The notes under the pieces were generated by a model, which saw only the letters and a list, made by a program, of their open reading frames with translations, was not told the origin of the DNA and made no database searches. From the NCBI RefSeq assembly GCF_014502795.1, contig NZ_JACVHF010000002.1, forward strand, positions 1 to 64,000: 64,000 bases of DNA, given 5' to 3'. Positions within the stretch are counted from its first letter, which is position 1. Each line of letters opens with the position of its first letter. Positions 9,149 to 17,096 of this stretch are shown here, in pieces. The DNA comes from Heliobacterium chlorum (lineage in GTDB: Bacteria > Bacillota > Desulfitobacteriia > Heliobacteriales > Heliobacteriaceae). The position numbers were made by a program, and so were the translations under genes.

Positions 9149-9307
9149 TTAATTTTCTTCAGGCATTGAGTGAAGTTTTCGAGTCAATAGTTCTACCCAG
9201 AGTTGAAACCATTTTTCCGCAGCTTCCGGATCATGGCGGTAGGTGATTTCCCGGATGGATAACTCTTTAGTGACAGTATGGCGTTTGCGTTGGTTCAAAG
9301 AGTACAT
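9149..9307 (-). CDS. Small protein leading the recombinase operon
   Basis: A 52-residue frame from ATG 9307 ends 25 bases before the start of the frameshifted recombinase. It encodes a basic N-terminus (MYSLNQRKRHTVTKELS) and a helical segment (DPEAAEKWFQLWVELLTRKL). The ribosome site is not obvious. Its position as the first gene of the operon and its protein-like composition argue that it is real. Function is unknown; a DNA-binding accessory protein is possible. Confidence 0.55.
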   Translation of the reverse strand: MYSLNQRKRHTVTKELSIREITYRHDPEAAEKWFQLWVELLTRKLHSMPEEN

Positions 9308-9331
9308 CTCACTTTCGGAGGCGAATGATGT

Positions 9332-9742
9332 TTGATTAGTGGTATAACGTTTGGAAATCGGGTGCGTTTACTCCGGGAGAAAGCTGGAATCAGTCTGAAT
9401 AAGATGGCCAAGCAGTTAAACGTTTCATCCGGTTATCTCAGCAATTTGGAGAGTGGGAAAACCGAGAATGTTTCGGTTGACTTTCTAAAATCTCTTCAGG
9501 AACAATTAGGTTTACAGGCTTGTCTTATTTGTGGCCATGCGGTTGAAAACAAAGAGTGCTCTGGCCTGGAGACTACCTTACAGCTTCGGGTATACAGAGT
9601 TCAGGAAATTTTAAATGACATGGCAAAAACGAACCCTGAACAGTCAGAGTGCCTTCTTCAATTACTGGAACATGGACTAACGGGATTGAAAGATCACCAA
9701 GTACCGGAAAAGATAAAGGTTGAAAGGGAAGTTATGCATTAG
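9332..9742 (+). CDS. XRE-family transcriptional regulator
   Basis: A 136-residue protein starting at TTG 9332, with GGAGG ten bases upstream. Residues ~5-60 form a Cro/CI-type helix-turn-helix (FGNRVRLLREKAGISLNKM then LNVSSGYLSNLESGKTENV), followed by a Cys pair (CLICG) and a helical tail. It is divergent from the two-recombinase operon and probably controls it, or the third recombinase gene downstream. A four-codon frame (ATGATGTTTGATTAG) overlaps the start and may influence translation. Confidence 0.85.
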   Translation: MISGITFGNRVRLLREKAGISLNKMAKQLNVSSGYLSNLESGKTENVSVDFLKSLQEQLGLQACLICGHAVENKECSGLETTLQLRVYRVQEILNDMAKTNPEQSECLLQLLEHGLTGLKDHQVPEKIKVEREVMH

Positions 9743-9814
9743 TTTGTCAATAAGCCTAAAAGATATTCACTTACGTGGATGGGCGTTCAAAAAAATGAAT
9801 AACGATTTCCATTG

Positions 9815-9846
9815 GAGGCACGATATATGCGCGGCCTCTTTTTTTA
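9815..9846 (+). terminator. Intrinsic terminator after the XRE gene
   Basis: GAGGC (9815-9819) pairs with GCCTC (9834-9838), followed by eight T residues. It closes the XRE transcription unit 70 bases after its stop. Confidence 0.7.
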
Positions 9847-9901
9847 TTGCGTGAGGGATGTGATTTCAGGCAATTTGGCTTCAGGTAAATAGAGTACAGT
9901 T

Positions 9902-10126
9902 TTACAAAGTTTCAATAGGATGAACTTGGATCATGGAGCTATCGGCAAATTCTTTGCCTAGCTCTTTTTCCAAAATCGACTTAATGGCGGCCTTCTGTAG
10001 GGAACAGTTCCAATCAATGATTCTCTTAGCTAACGTTTCCCTTTGGGACGAATCAAGGTCGGAAACGGAACAAAAGGTGATGTGTTGACCGTTAAAAGAT
10101 GCTTTAAACTGCACCCTTGCTACCAT
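9902..10126 (-). CDS. Hypothetical protein, 74 residues
   Basis: The frame opens at ATG 10177, but the ATG at 10126 is preferred because AGAGGGGG lies about seven bases upstream of it. The product begins MVARVQFKASFNGQHITF and ends in a helical region (KAAIKSILEKELGKEF). I recognise no family. It lies between the XRE regulator and the third recombinase, pointing away from the latter. Confidence 0.6.
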   Translation of the reverse strand: MVARVQFKASFNGQHITFCSVSDLDSSQRETLAKRIIDWNCSLQKAAIKSILEKELGKEFADSSMIQVHPIETL

Positions 10127-10308
10127 CCTTGATACCCCCTCTGAAACTAACCCTATGTATCGTGAAGGCTGGGACAACCCTTCTTTTTGTCCCGAAAAAA
10201 TGACTGGATTTAATCTAAAGTGATTTCAGACCAAGAAAAAGCGCCTTCCTTTGGCTTTCGCAGCATATACGTTAATGACAACCTCGGTCAAGGAGACGGT
10301 TTAATTCC

Positions 10309-11763
10309 ATGAAGCGACAGGAAGGAAATGAAAAAGTAGTCTTATACTGCCGGGTTTCGACAGACGAACAAGCAAAAGAAGGCGTGTCCTTAGATGAACA
10401 AAGGACACGCCTAAAAGCCTATTGTGTTGCCATGGGGTGGAAGGTTGAGGCTGAGGAAATTATTGATGACGGATACTCAGCAAAAGATATGGATAGACCA
10501 GGATTGAAAAGACTCATTTCTCAAGTTGAGAGTGGTACTGTTTCGCGGGTGTTAGTTACCAAGCTAGACCGGCTTAGTCGAAGGTTGCTGGATTTGCTTA
10601 CTCTGATTGATGTATTTGCTCATCATGAAGTCTCCTTTGTATCTACCAGTGAATCCTTTGATACAGAAACGCCATCAGGCAGGTTAACGTTACAAGTTCT
10701 TGGGGCAGTTGCTGAATTTGAGAGGGAGCGAATTCGCGAAAGGGTCGTCGATAATATGGTGCATGCAGCCAAGTCTGGAAAGTGGTTAACCCAGCACCCG
10801 TACGGGTACCGGCTTGTAGAGAAGCAGCTAGTTGTACATGATTCGGAAGCCGATGTGGTCAAAAGAGTCTATGACATGTTCTTAAATCAAGGAATGGGGT
10901 ATTTTGCGATAGCAAAGCAATTAAACGAAGAAGGGCTTTCTTCCCGTCAAGGTAAGCAGTGGTCGAACAGATCCGTTAAACTCATGCTGACAAACCCTGT
11001 TTACAAGGGAACATTAGCCTGGAACCGTACGGATTCGAGTAAAAAGAAACGTAAAACAAAAGAAGAAGGTGAATGGATCATGATACCTAATGCGTTACCC
11101 GTTATTATTAATAAAGAAATATGGGACAAGGTAAATGAAAAAATCAGCGGTAAGCCACAAATTCCACCTAGAGCCAAGTCTAGTCCTCATCTACTTGGCG
11201 GACTGTTGAAATGTGGGAAATGCGGGTCATCTATGAGCATTTGCTGGTCAGGTTGGCCGAAACGGCATCGGGTTTACCGTTGCTCCGCTTATAAAAATTA
11301 TGGGACTTGCGATAGCAAGCCGTATAGGGCGGATAAAGTGGAAGGGTGGTTTATCGAAGGCCTGAAAAACCTTGTCGATTCGGTTGATCAAACAATTCGT
11401 GAAGTAGTTATAAGCCAAGTACATGATCAAAACGTTCAAAAGCAAGAGCAGAAATTGCGGAATGCAAAGGGAAGGTATGAAAGAAAAGTGGAAGCATATA
11501 CCGCAGGACTTATTGAGTTAAGTGATCTTATGGAAGAGAAAAGAAGATTCGATGAGGAGATAGGGCGAAGTGGGGAGTTGCAAGGTTCCTTTGATGAGGA
11601 CGCAGTAAATAAAGTTTTAGCTGGGCTGAGGGAACGGTATACAAGCTTTTCAGAGAGTGTAGGCGTTTTGCCTATCCCGGAGTTAAAAAAGCTATTGCAT
11701 ATAATTGTGTCTAAAGTTGTTTTATTGAGAGATTCGGATATTGAGATTTCTCTAGTGATATAA
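10309..11763 (+). CDS. Large serine recombinase
   Basis: A 484-residue recombinase of the standard architecture. The catalytic domain has S17 in LYCRVSTDEQ, then LVTKLDRLSRRLLD and the invariant E-R pairs in FERERIRERV. The recombinase domain is at ~155-260 (HPYGYRLVEK), the zinc ribbon has CGKCG near residue 305 and a later Cys pair, and a coiled coil covers ~370-430. No lesion is visible, so it is probably active. It is monocistronic and ends in a terminator hairpin. It may be the integrase of an element whose other genes have been lost. Confidence 0.93.
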   Translation: MKRQEGNEKVVLYCRVSTDEQAKEGVSLDEQRTRLKAYCVAMGWKVEAEEIIDDGYSAKDMDRPGLKRLISQVESGTVSRVLVTKLDRLSRRLLDLLTLIDVFAHHEVSFVSTSESFDTETPSGRLTLQVLGAVAEFERERIRERVVDNMVHAAKSGKWLTQHPYGYRLVEKQLVVHDSEADVVKRVYDMFLNQGMGYFAIAKQLNEEGLSSRQGKQWSNRSVKLMLTNPVYKGTLAWNRTDSSKKKRKTKEEGEWIMIPNALPVIINKEIWDKVNEKISGKPQIPPRAKSSPHLLGGLLKCGKCGSSMSICWSGWPKRHRVYRCSAYKNYGTCDSKPYRADKVEGWFIEGLKNLVDSVDQTIREVVISQVHDQNVQKQEQKLRNAKGRYERKVEAYTAGLIELSDLMEEKRRFDEEIGRSGELQGSFDEDAVNKVLAGLRERYTSFSESVGVLPIPELKKLLHIIVSKVVLLRDSDIEISLVI

Positions 11764-11766
11764 AAA

Positions 11767-11790
11767 AACGGCCTACATTAGTAGGTCGTT
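11767..11790 (+). terminator. Hairpin after the third recombinase
   Basis: AACGGCCTAC pairs with GTAGGTCGTT around ATTA directly behind the stop codon. A-residues precede the stem; only short T-runs follow. Confidence 0.6.
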
Positions 11791-12011
11791 CATTTCGTTT
11801 AAAAGTCTAAAGATAATCGAATACTGCCGGAAATGCTCCCAAAAAATTTTTGATTTATCGTTCAACGTAATTAAAGAAACAAGTATTACACCAAATTATT
11901 TCCGAAGGTAAAATCTTTAACGACAAGGTAACGAAGATTCGTTTTATTGGCGCATCCTGCTGTTCACCGGGAAATACCCGGCAGAACACTGCAAGACCTC
12001 TTAATCAGCAA

Positions 12012-12161
12012 ATGATTTGTCGGCCAAGAGTGGTATTAAGTTCGGATGCTTTCGGAGGTGGTAGTTCCACCGTATTCGTCAACGGACTGCCGGTGATTCG
12101 CGTTGGTGTTCCGGTTACATGTGGGGTGGCCGCCGGAAGCCCCAACGTATTATTGGGGTAA
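12012..12161 (+). pseudogene. PAAR-motif fragment
   Basis: The 49-codon frame encodes SSTVFVNGLPVIRVGVPVT and then AAGSPNVLLG, the paired beta strands of a PAAR repeat. PAAR proteins cap the spike of type VI, eCIS and phage-tail-like injection devices, or carry toxins. The frame stays open upstream to 11871 without a start codon and the first PAAR half is not recognisable, so this is probably the 3' stump of a longer gene, perhaps cut by recombinase insertion. Its stop codon lies inside the following perfect palindrome. Confidence 0.55.
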
Positions 12162-12206
12162 AAATTATGAAGTGGACCAATCTTGGTCCACTTCATAATT
12201 TTTACC
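12157..12206. terminator. Perfect 24-bp inverted repeat between convergent genes
   Basis: The two 24-base arms match exactly around a two-base centre. The core is GTGGACCAA/TTGGTCCAC and the flanks are A-rich on the left and T-rich on the right. It separates the plus-strand PAAR fragment from the minus-strand caspase gene and should work as a bidirectional terminator. Confidence 0.8.
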
Positions 12207-12245
12207 ACGCTGCGCTTAATGAACAATCTCCACCTTATTGAATGG

Positions 12246-13199
12246 TTAAATCTTTCCTTCGGTTACTAATCGCCAGTATTGATATCCCATAGAAGTTAGT
12301 CTACAAGACTTAGAATTCATAGCCGCAAAATACATATATTCTTCCCCAACTGGACGAACAATCCCAACAGAAAATAACTTTTGCAAATCTTTAAAGGTTT
12401 TAACATTCTTTTCAACTGCAATATCCACATTTGTGTCTTCAAAGGTAGGATCAAGCTTCATATCTTTTTGAGGGTTTGGAAAGTATACCGGGATTTTCCT
12501 TAATGTTTCTAGTGGTATTTGGGGAGATATCTGCCGTAAAGAAGTAAATCTAGACACGTTTGTCTTAAAAATTGGTCTTTGATCCCATGCTCCCAAAGCT
12601 TTGTCTATATACGAATATATTCCCCCGGGAGTAATGTTCCCCAGTAGATCGGCAGCTCCACCTCGTAAAGCATCTACCAAAAGAGATGTAAATAACCCTC
12701 CCCCGTCTAATTCAATAGATGATTCCGTACTCCTGCTAGCCGTTAATACCGTAAGTCCGTCACCCAAACGTGCAATATTTCCTCCTCCAGCATGTACTGG
12801 AGAACCCATCGCCCCTGAAAAACAACAGTCTAAAATAATGATTTTATCTTTTGCTGGTGAATCATTAGCAAGATGTAAGATATCATCCATCGAGATACCT
12901 ACATCATATTTTGCTGCATCTTGTGTTGCGATATAGCCTCCTGTAGTGGTAATCGAACCATGACCGGAAAAGTAAAATAAAGCAATTTCATTTTTGTGGG
13001 CGAAGAGTTCTTCGATTAACTCCCTTAAAACTGGCTTTGTAATTGTTTGAGGTGGTGAAGTCATAAGCTTTACGTGGAAGTTAATGGAACCATCTTCGTG
13101 GGTCTTCAGAACGTGAGAAACTTTAACTGCATCATTTACGCAGCCATCTAACGGGTTAACTGGATAATCATTAATGCCAACAACTAATGCTTTTCTCAT
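12246..13199 (-). CDS. Caspase-like (peptidase C14) effector of a Thoeris-like system
   Basis: A 317-residue protein. Residues 1-215 form a caspase/metacaspase fold: ALVVGINDYP at the start, H80 in FYFSGHG, and C126 in IIILDCCFSGA as the Cys of the His-Cys dyad. GGGLFTSLLVDALRGGA and QRPIF follow, as in C14 proteases. The C-terminal ~100 residues carry no known motif and would be the sensor part. The gene starts 15 bases after the TIR gene, and the two form an operon. In described type IV Thoeris systems a TIR enzyme makes a cyclic ADP-ribose variant that activates a caspase-like protease, which then degrades cell proteins. The same division of labour is inferred here. Confidence 0.88.
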   Translation of the reverse strand: MRKALVVGINDYPVNPLDGCVNDAVKVSHVLKTHEDGSINFHVKLMTSPPQTITKPVLRELIEELFAHKNEIALFYFSGHGSITTTGGYIATQDAAKYDVGISMDDILHLANDSPAKDKIIILDCCFSGAMGSPVHAGGGNIARLGDGLTVLTASRSTESSIELDGGGLFTSLLVDALRGGAADLLGNITPGGIYSYIDKALGAWDQRPIFKTNVSRFTSLRQISPQIPLETLRKIPVYFPNPQKDMKLDPTFEDTNVDIAVEKNVKTFKDLQKLFSVGIVRPVGEEYMYFAAMNSKSCRLTSMGYQYWRLVTEGKI

Positions 13200-13214
13200 G
13201 TCACAACACCAACT

Positions 13215-13634
13215 TTATTTACCGCATAGTTCTTCAATTGCAGCTTTGATTGAAGAAGATTGCCACTTTACAACTTTATCAGCGTTGTCCTTAACTACTT
13301 TTGATGTTTTTTCGGAAGCCCATTCTTCAATGGCTAGAATTGGTTTTTTCGTAGAAAACTCATTTTTTGCAATGTTAATTTCATGATTAATCCACTTACT
13401 ATAGGTTGCATAAACACCTGCCAGAATAATTACGATACTGCTGGGTGCAATCTGATTTTTAATAGCTTCATATAGTTCATCATCATTGTCCGCATTATGT
13501 ATTGGATCGTCCTTGGGAACCGAATAATTTTTGTAGGGTATGCCACTATTATCCAGGAGTTTAATTAACCTGTTATAGGAATCGCTGTAAGTCCAGGAGT
13601 GACTAATAAAAAGATTGTACGTTTTGCTAGACAT
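13215..13634 (-). CDS. thsB: ThsB-like TIR protein (MTH538/DUF1863 type)
   Basis: A 139-residue single-domain TIR protein. It begins YNLFISHSWTYSDSYNRL and has KNYSVPKDDPIHNADNDDEL, both hallmarks of the MTH538/DUF1863 TIR family to which ThsB of Thoeris belongs. KWINHEIN follows, with E85 at the catalytic Glu position. In Thoeris this enzyme senses infection and converts NAD+ into a cyclic ADP-ribose signal. Here it is the first gene of the operon and the caspase-like gene is the second, which suggests the signal activates the protease. No lesion is visible. The symbol rests on family resemblance only. Confidence 0.87.
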   Translation of the reverse strand: MSSKTYNLFISHSWTYSDSYNRLIKLLDNSGIPYKNYSVPKDDPIHNADNDDELYEAIKNQIAPSSIVIILAGVYATYSKWINHEINIAKNEFSTKKPILAIEEWASEKTSKVVKDNADKVVKWQSSSIKAAIEELCGK

Positions 13635-14434
13635 AAATTATCCCTCTTCATTTCAATTTAATCCCATGAATATATTACTCTTGATTTGAAATTGTTTCAA
13701 CCCCGTCCTTCACCGTCCTACCTGAATTTGAATTTCACACCCACCTTAAGTCGGGAACCAAGAGGTATACATGTAAACCTGTTGCCGGTGCTTGTCAGGG
13801 ACTGTGACTTCCAAGGATTACTGGCCCAGATCGTTTAGATAAAATTGGTAGGTCTTGATAAACACAATAGGTTAAAGAAGCGTTATTAAACGGAGTCAAC
13901 TCAACACTTCATAAGCCCACATTGAAGAGGTATTTTTGTTCAGATCATGTGTAAGCGAACATTGGATATCGAAAGTACCCGTAAAAGATCTCTTTGGGGA
14001 GCTTTTATCATGCGCCCATTGGTGCTAAAAAAATTCGCAGAAGTATCATTCTGCGAATTTTTTTACGATATATTGGTCAGAAAGTCCATAAAACAGGGTT
14101 GCTAACGTACTGAAAAGAGTTTGCAAAATGTATTCACTGATTTCTGGTTGGTGGTGGCATAAGCCACAGCAATCGCCGCTGAATACCATAGAACCGACAC
14201 ACAGTATTTCATAACCTGAAACTATCATTCCAAATCGATCTGCCAGAAGACCAGACAATTGATGGTGGTTACCCTAAAGTCCGGTCAATATAAGATTGTG
14301 GAAATACAAGCGGCATTTGATAGCCCCGGTGGACAAACCCATCGGGTTCTGAGATCAGCCAAACGAGATGTATTCTAAGCACCTTTACAGAACGAAGGCT
14401 GGCCTTCATATGTATTTTGGCAAGGATTTAAATT
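13635..14434. other. Gap holding gene remnants and the likely left prophage junction
   Basis: No complete gene is seen. A 38-codon frame (14262-14378) encodes TLKSGQYKIVEIQAAFDS then PGGQTHRVLRSAKRDVF. It looks like the end of a real protein, but no match is recognised. Because the next gene is the prophage integrase, pointing toward this gap, attL is expected between about 14380 and 14434. I cannot define its core without the right end. The promoter of the TIR-caspase operon must lie just right of 13634. Confidence 0.4.
14027..14064. terminator. Perfect 16-bp terminator hairpin
   Basis: AAAAAAATTCGCAGAA and TTCTGCGAATTTTTTT pair exactly around GTATCA. A and T runs on both sides make it bidirectional. 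No intact gene ends at it, so it probably belongs to a lost gene. Confidence 0.75.
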
Positions 14435-15970
14435 CTATATGGAAATACTTTGGAAAGACAAAGAGTGTATTTCCTTATCTCGTATTTCGATGCTTTTTAA
14501 GAATTTTTTAAGGGCCACATTTACCACTTCGGCGTACCCATCAGAAGGTTGCATCTCCAACGCCTTGCGAAACTGTTCGTAACTGTTTTGCAAGGCGTTT
14601 AGTATTTCTTGCTTAGTTACTGGCTTTTCAATATCCATTGAATCTATTTCCTTACGAAGACACTCTTTTTCTTTTTCTGCTGCTGCTTTAGCTTTCTGTA
14701 ATTGCTCAAGAGAGACGACTCCCGCCTGGTAAGCTTCCCATTGACGGTGAAACTTTCCCTCCACCTTTGCCAACTCAGCTTCAAGGTTTCGGCGTTTCTG
14801 ATCGTTTTTTGTGGATGCATTAACAATTGTTTTTTCTGGATTGCTCCGAATCATATCTGGAAGGAATTTCATTTCTGTATCTAACTTCTCTATCAATGTA
14901 TCCTGGTTAATCCAATGACAAAAGCAACCACCAGATACTCTATAGTTTCCGCAAATATAGCTTCTTTTCCCGAATCGGTTCCATGAATACATTTTCGATC
15001 CGCAGTGTCCACAAACCAACAAACCGGAAAAAATACTCTTCCCAGCTGTTTTACGACCGACTTTTTTCTTTATACCCAGGCGTTGCAATACTTTTTGGGC
15101 GACTTCTTCATCCTTTATGATGATTAGTTCTTCCGGCAAGTCTTTAAAAACCCACTCTTCCATCGGCCTGTAATACCCTTTACCGTGCCTGTCCTTATAT
15201 CGCTGATTGCGTAGTCTTTTTCCAATATAAATGGGGTTGTTAATCATAGCCTTTACGATCTCAGATTGCCAAGGCTGTCCGTTTCTACGACCGGCAAACT
15301 CATCAGGAGTTAAATCGTTTAGCCGCATGGCTACGCCTCGATAACCATAGCCTTCGGCGTAAAACTCCCACATTTTTCGGATTGTGGCCGCCTCTCTCTC
15401 GTTGATGACGAGTAACTTCTCGTCGTTGGAGGCAAAGCCGAAAGCGGTTTGACCAAGAGATCTTCTCGGATCGTCCTCGAAGATTTTGGTCATCGTCGCC
15501 TTGACATCGTAAGATATTTGGTTGCTAGTGTACTCCGCGAAAGTAGCCATGATCTGAAAGAAAGCAAGGCCGGAAGGAGTGCTGGTGTCATGGTCTTCAG
15601 TGGCTGACTTGTATCGGCAGTTATGGTTTACGCAAAGCTCCAGGACAAACCAGAGCGTATCAATCAAGTTACGAGACAGGCGGTTAAGCTTTTTAGTGAC
15701 AACCATTCCGATAGAGCCTGACTCAATTCCGTGAAGTATCTTTTGGAAGTCTGGGCGGTTCATATTCTTCCCGGTATAGCCGTCATCCACATAGACTTTG
15801 AAGTTTTTAATTTTTTGTAAATGAGCCCACTGAATCAAGAAATCTGTTTGTTCGGGAATCGAATACCCTTCTTCTGCTTGTTCATCATCGGAAACCCGGA
15901 CATACAGAGCCGTCTCCCTAGTGTCAACCAAAGGAGGAAGCGTTTTGCTTGAAACAGCTGCAACTGGCAT
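14435..15970 (-). CDS. int: Large serine integrase of the prophage
   Basis: The protein has 511 residues. The catalytic domain has S27 in LYVRVSDDEQ, then YVDDGYTGKNMNRPDF and VVTKKLNRLSRNLID. The recombinase domain spans ~180-310 (GQTAFGF, NGQPWQSEIVKAMINNPIYIG). The zinc ribbon has CGHCGSKM near residue 327 and a later Cys pair, and a coiled coil sits at ~400-450. It lies at the left end of the phage genes, points outward, and is separated by 2 bases from the repressor-like gene, the classical integrase-repressor layout of temperate phages. It should integrate the phage by attP x attB recombination. No damage is visible. Confidence 0.93.
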   Translation of the reverse strand: MPVAAVSSKTLPPLVDTRETALYVRVSDDEQAEEGYSIPEQTDFLIQWAHLQKIKNFKVYVDDGYTGKNMNRPDFQKILHGIESGSIGMVVTKKLNRLSRNLIDTLWFVLELCVNHNCRYKSATEDHDTSTPSGLAFFQIMATFAEYTSNQISYDVKATMTKIFEDDPRRSLGQTAFGFASNDEKLLVINEREAATIRKMWEFYAEGYGYRGVAMRLNDLTPDEFAGRRNGQPWQSEIVKAMINNPIYIGKRLRNQRYKDRHGKGYYRPMEEWVFKDLPEELIIIKDEEVAQKVLQRLGIKKKVGRKTAGKSIFSGLLVCGHCGSKMYSWNRFGKRSYICGNYRVSGGCFCHWINQDTLIEKLDTEMKFLPDMIRSNPEKTIVNASTKNDQKRRNLEAELAKVEGKFHRQWEAYQAGVVSLEQLQKAKAAAEKEKECLRKEIDSMDIEKPVTKQEILNALQNSYEQFRKALEMQPSDGYAEVVNVALKKFLKSIEIRDKEIHSLSFQSISI

Positions 15971-15972
15971 TG

Positions 15973-16434
15973 TTATTTCTTCCTTACGTCAATTTTAATA
16001 GTGTCGACACTTCCGTCAGGTGCAAACTTAACATCTGAAACCACAGCCCGGATCGCTTTCGCTTGCTTTTCTAAGGGCAGTGAGCGAACTTCGTCTGCAA
16101 GTGAAGATAGACCGATTTTTTCTATATATGAAAGCATTGAATCTCGAATGTCTGGCCAAGCATGGCGGAAAGCGACTAGCTCTTCCTTGAATCTATCTGG
16201 AGCGCGATCAATGAAAGCTTCCCAGATCAATTCGTCCTCATTTACCTCTAGCACCTTGGCTAAGGCAATATTGATATTCTCTGATGGGGGAGGCATCTTT
16301 CCTCCCTTTAACTTGGATAGGTAACTTGATGTTACATTCACTCCATACATCTTGCATCGGGCCGATATCTCGATAAGCTGCATGCCGGATTGCTCAATCA
16401 GTTCGGAAATCCTTTCCGCGTATCCCAATGTCAT
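15973..16434 (-). CDS. Phage repressor-like helix-turn-helix protein
   Basis: A 153-residue protein with an N-terminal XRE-type helix-turn-helix (GYAERISELIEQSG ... VNVTSSYLSKLKGGKMPPP) and a helical C-terminal part without a peptidase S24 signature. The ATG at 16434 touches its GAAGGGGG ribosome site directly. The TTG at 16428, six bases from that site, is the better initiation codon by spacing. The gene is transcribed with the integrase and faces the early operon across the operator region, so it is the best candidate for the lysogeny repressor. Confidence 0.82.
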   Translation of the reverse strand: MTLGYAERISELIEQSGMQLIEISARCKMYGVNVTSSYLSKLKGGKMPPPSENINIALAKVLEVNEDELIWEAFIDRAPDRFKEELVAFRHAWPDIRDSMLSYIEKIGLSSLADEVRSLPLEKQAKAIRAVVSDVKFAPDGSVDTIKIDVRKK

Positions 16435-16525
16435 CCCCCTTCGCCGTTTATTTTGTGCGGAAGTTACATGTATATGCTACAACGAAAAGGTTATACTGTG
16501 AACAGCAAATTTTTTATGGTTTACC

Positions 16526-16556
16526 GATTGACTGATCGGTCAATCATGTGTATACT
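16526..16556 (+). promoter_or_regulatory. Early promoter with overlapping operator palindrome
   Basis: TTGACT (16528-16533) and TATACT (16551-16556) are spaced 17 bases apart and point into the early genes. A near-perfect palindrome, GATTGAC-TGATCG-GTCAATC (16526-16545), covers the -35 box, as expected of a repressor operator. A related inverted repeat, GTTTGATTG...CAATCAAAC, lies inside the next gene at 16823-16850. Confidence 0.8.
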
Positions 16557-16584
16557 TGGGACCAGAAGGCAGGTGAGAAAAACG

Positions 16585-16881
16585 GTGGCAAATAACATCT
16601 CTATGCAGTTTGATCCTTCGGCATTACGACTTTCTCGCCACGAACTTGGGGCATTCGAAGGGAGGACAATTACTCAAGGCGAGTTTGGTCAGCGTATGAA
16701 TCCGCCTCGTTCTGCCTCTCGAATCTCTCAATGGGAAAACGGGAAAGAGGAGCCAGAAGGTCAGGCCGTTGCCGAGCTCTGCCGTGTAACCGGAAAGCCG
16801 ATCAACTTTTTTTACAAACCGCGTTTGATTGAACAATCAATCAATCAAACGGCGGAAATGGGACAAGTTGTCGGCACATAA
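16585..16881 (+). CDS. XRE-type helix-turn-helix protein (Cro-like)
   Basis: A 98-residue protein started at GTG 16585, nine bases after GCAGGTGAG. Upstream in-frame ATGs lie before the promoter and are not used. The DNA-binding segment has TQGEFGQRMNPPRSASRISQWENGKEEPEG in the usual helix-turn-helix order, followed by a helix with the Cys of ELCRVTGKP. It is the first gene behind the early promoter and divergent from the repressor, the position of Cro-like regulators. The second inverted repeat (16823-16850) within its 3' end may give autoregulation. Confidence 0.8.
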   Translation: MANNISMQFDPSALRLSRHELGAFEGRTITQGEFGQRMNPPRSASRISQWENGKEEPEGQAVAELCRVTGKPINFFYKPRLIEQSINQTAEMGQVVGT

Positions 16882-16904
16882 CGTGATACCGGGAGGTGGC
16901 GACA

Positions 16905-17042
16905 ATGGCGATACTGCTCTTTGAAACCGATTCTGGCACCAAAACATTCGATGAATTGACGCCGGAAGAAATCGAGCGGGCCAGGGAGGTCATCCAAAAA
17001 GGCATCACCGCTGTGATTCAGGCGGCTGCTGAAGCGGGTTAA
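16905..17042 (+). CDS. Small phage protein, 45 residues
   Basis: The frame starts at ATG 16905 behind GGGAGGTGG. It begins MAILLFETDSGTKTFDEL and continues with a helix (TPEEIERAREVIQKGITAVI). Its good ribosome site and tight placement argue that it is real. The stop overlaps a hairpin with a GAAA tetraloop (TAAGGC/GCCTTA, 17040-17055). Function is unknown. Confidence 0.65.
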   Translation: MAILLFETDSGTKTFDELTPEEIERAREVIQKGITAVIQAAAEAG

Positions 17043-17096
17043 GGCGAAAGCCTTACCCAGAGGACAAGCCTTAACGCAATTGGAAGGAAGGTGCGA

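Noticed and set aside
12601-12936. 111-codon plus-strand frame opposite to the caspase gene
   Set aside because: It is the shadow of the protease coding sequence, whose catalytic motifs are clear.
14046-14258. 70-codon minus-strand frame in the gap before the integrase
   Set aside because: Its end lies inside a perfect terminator hairpin and no ribosome site is seen.
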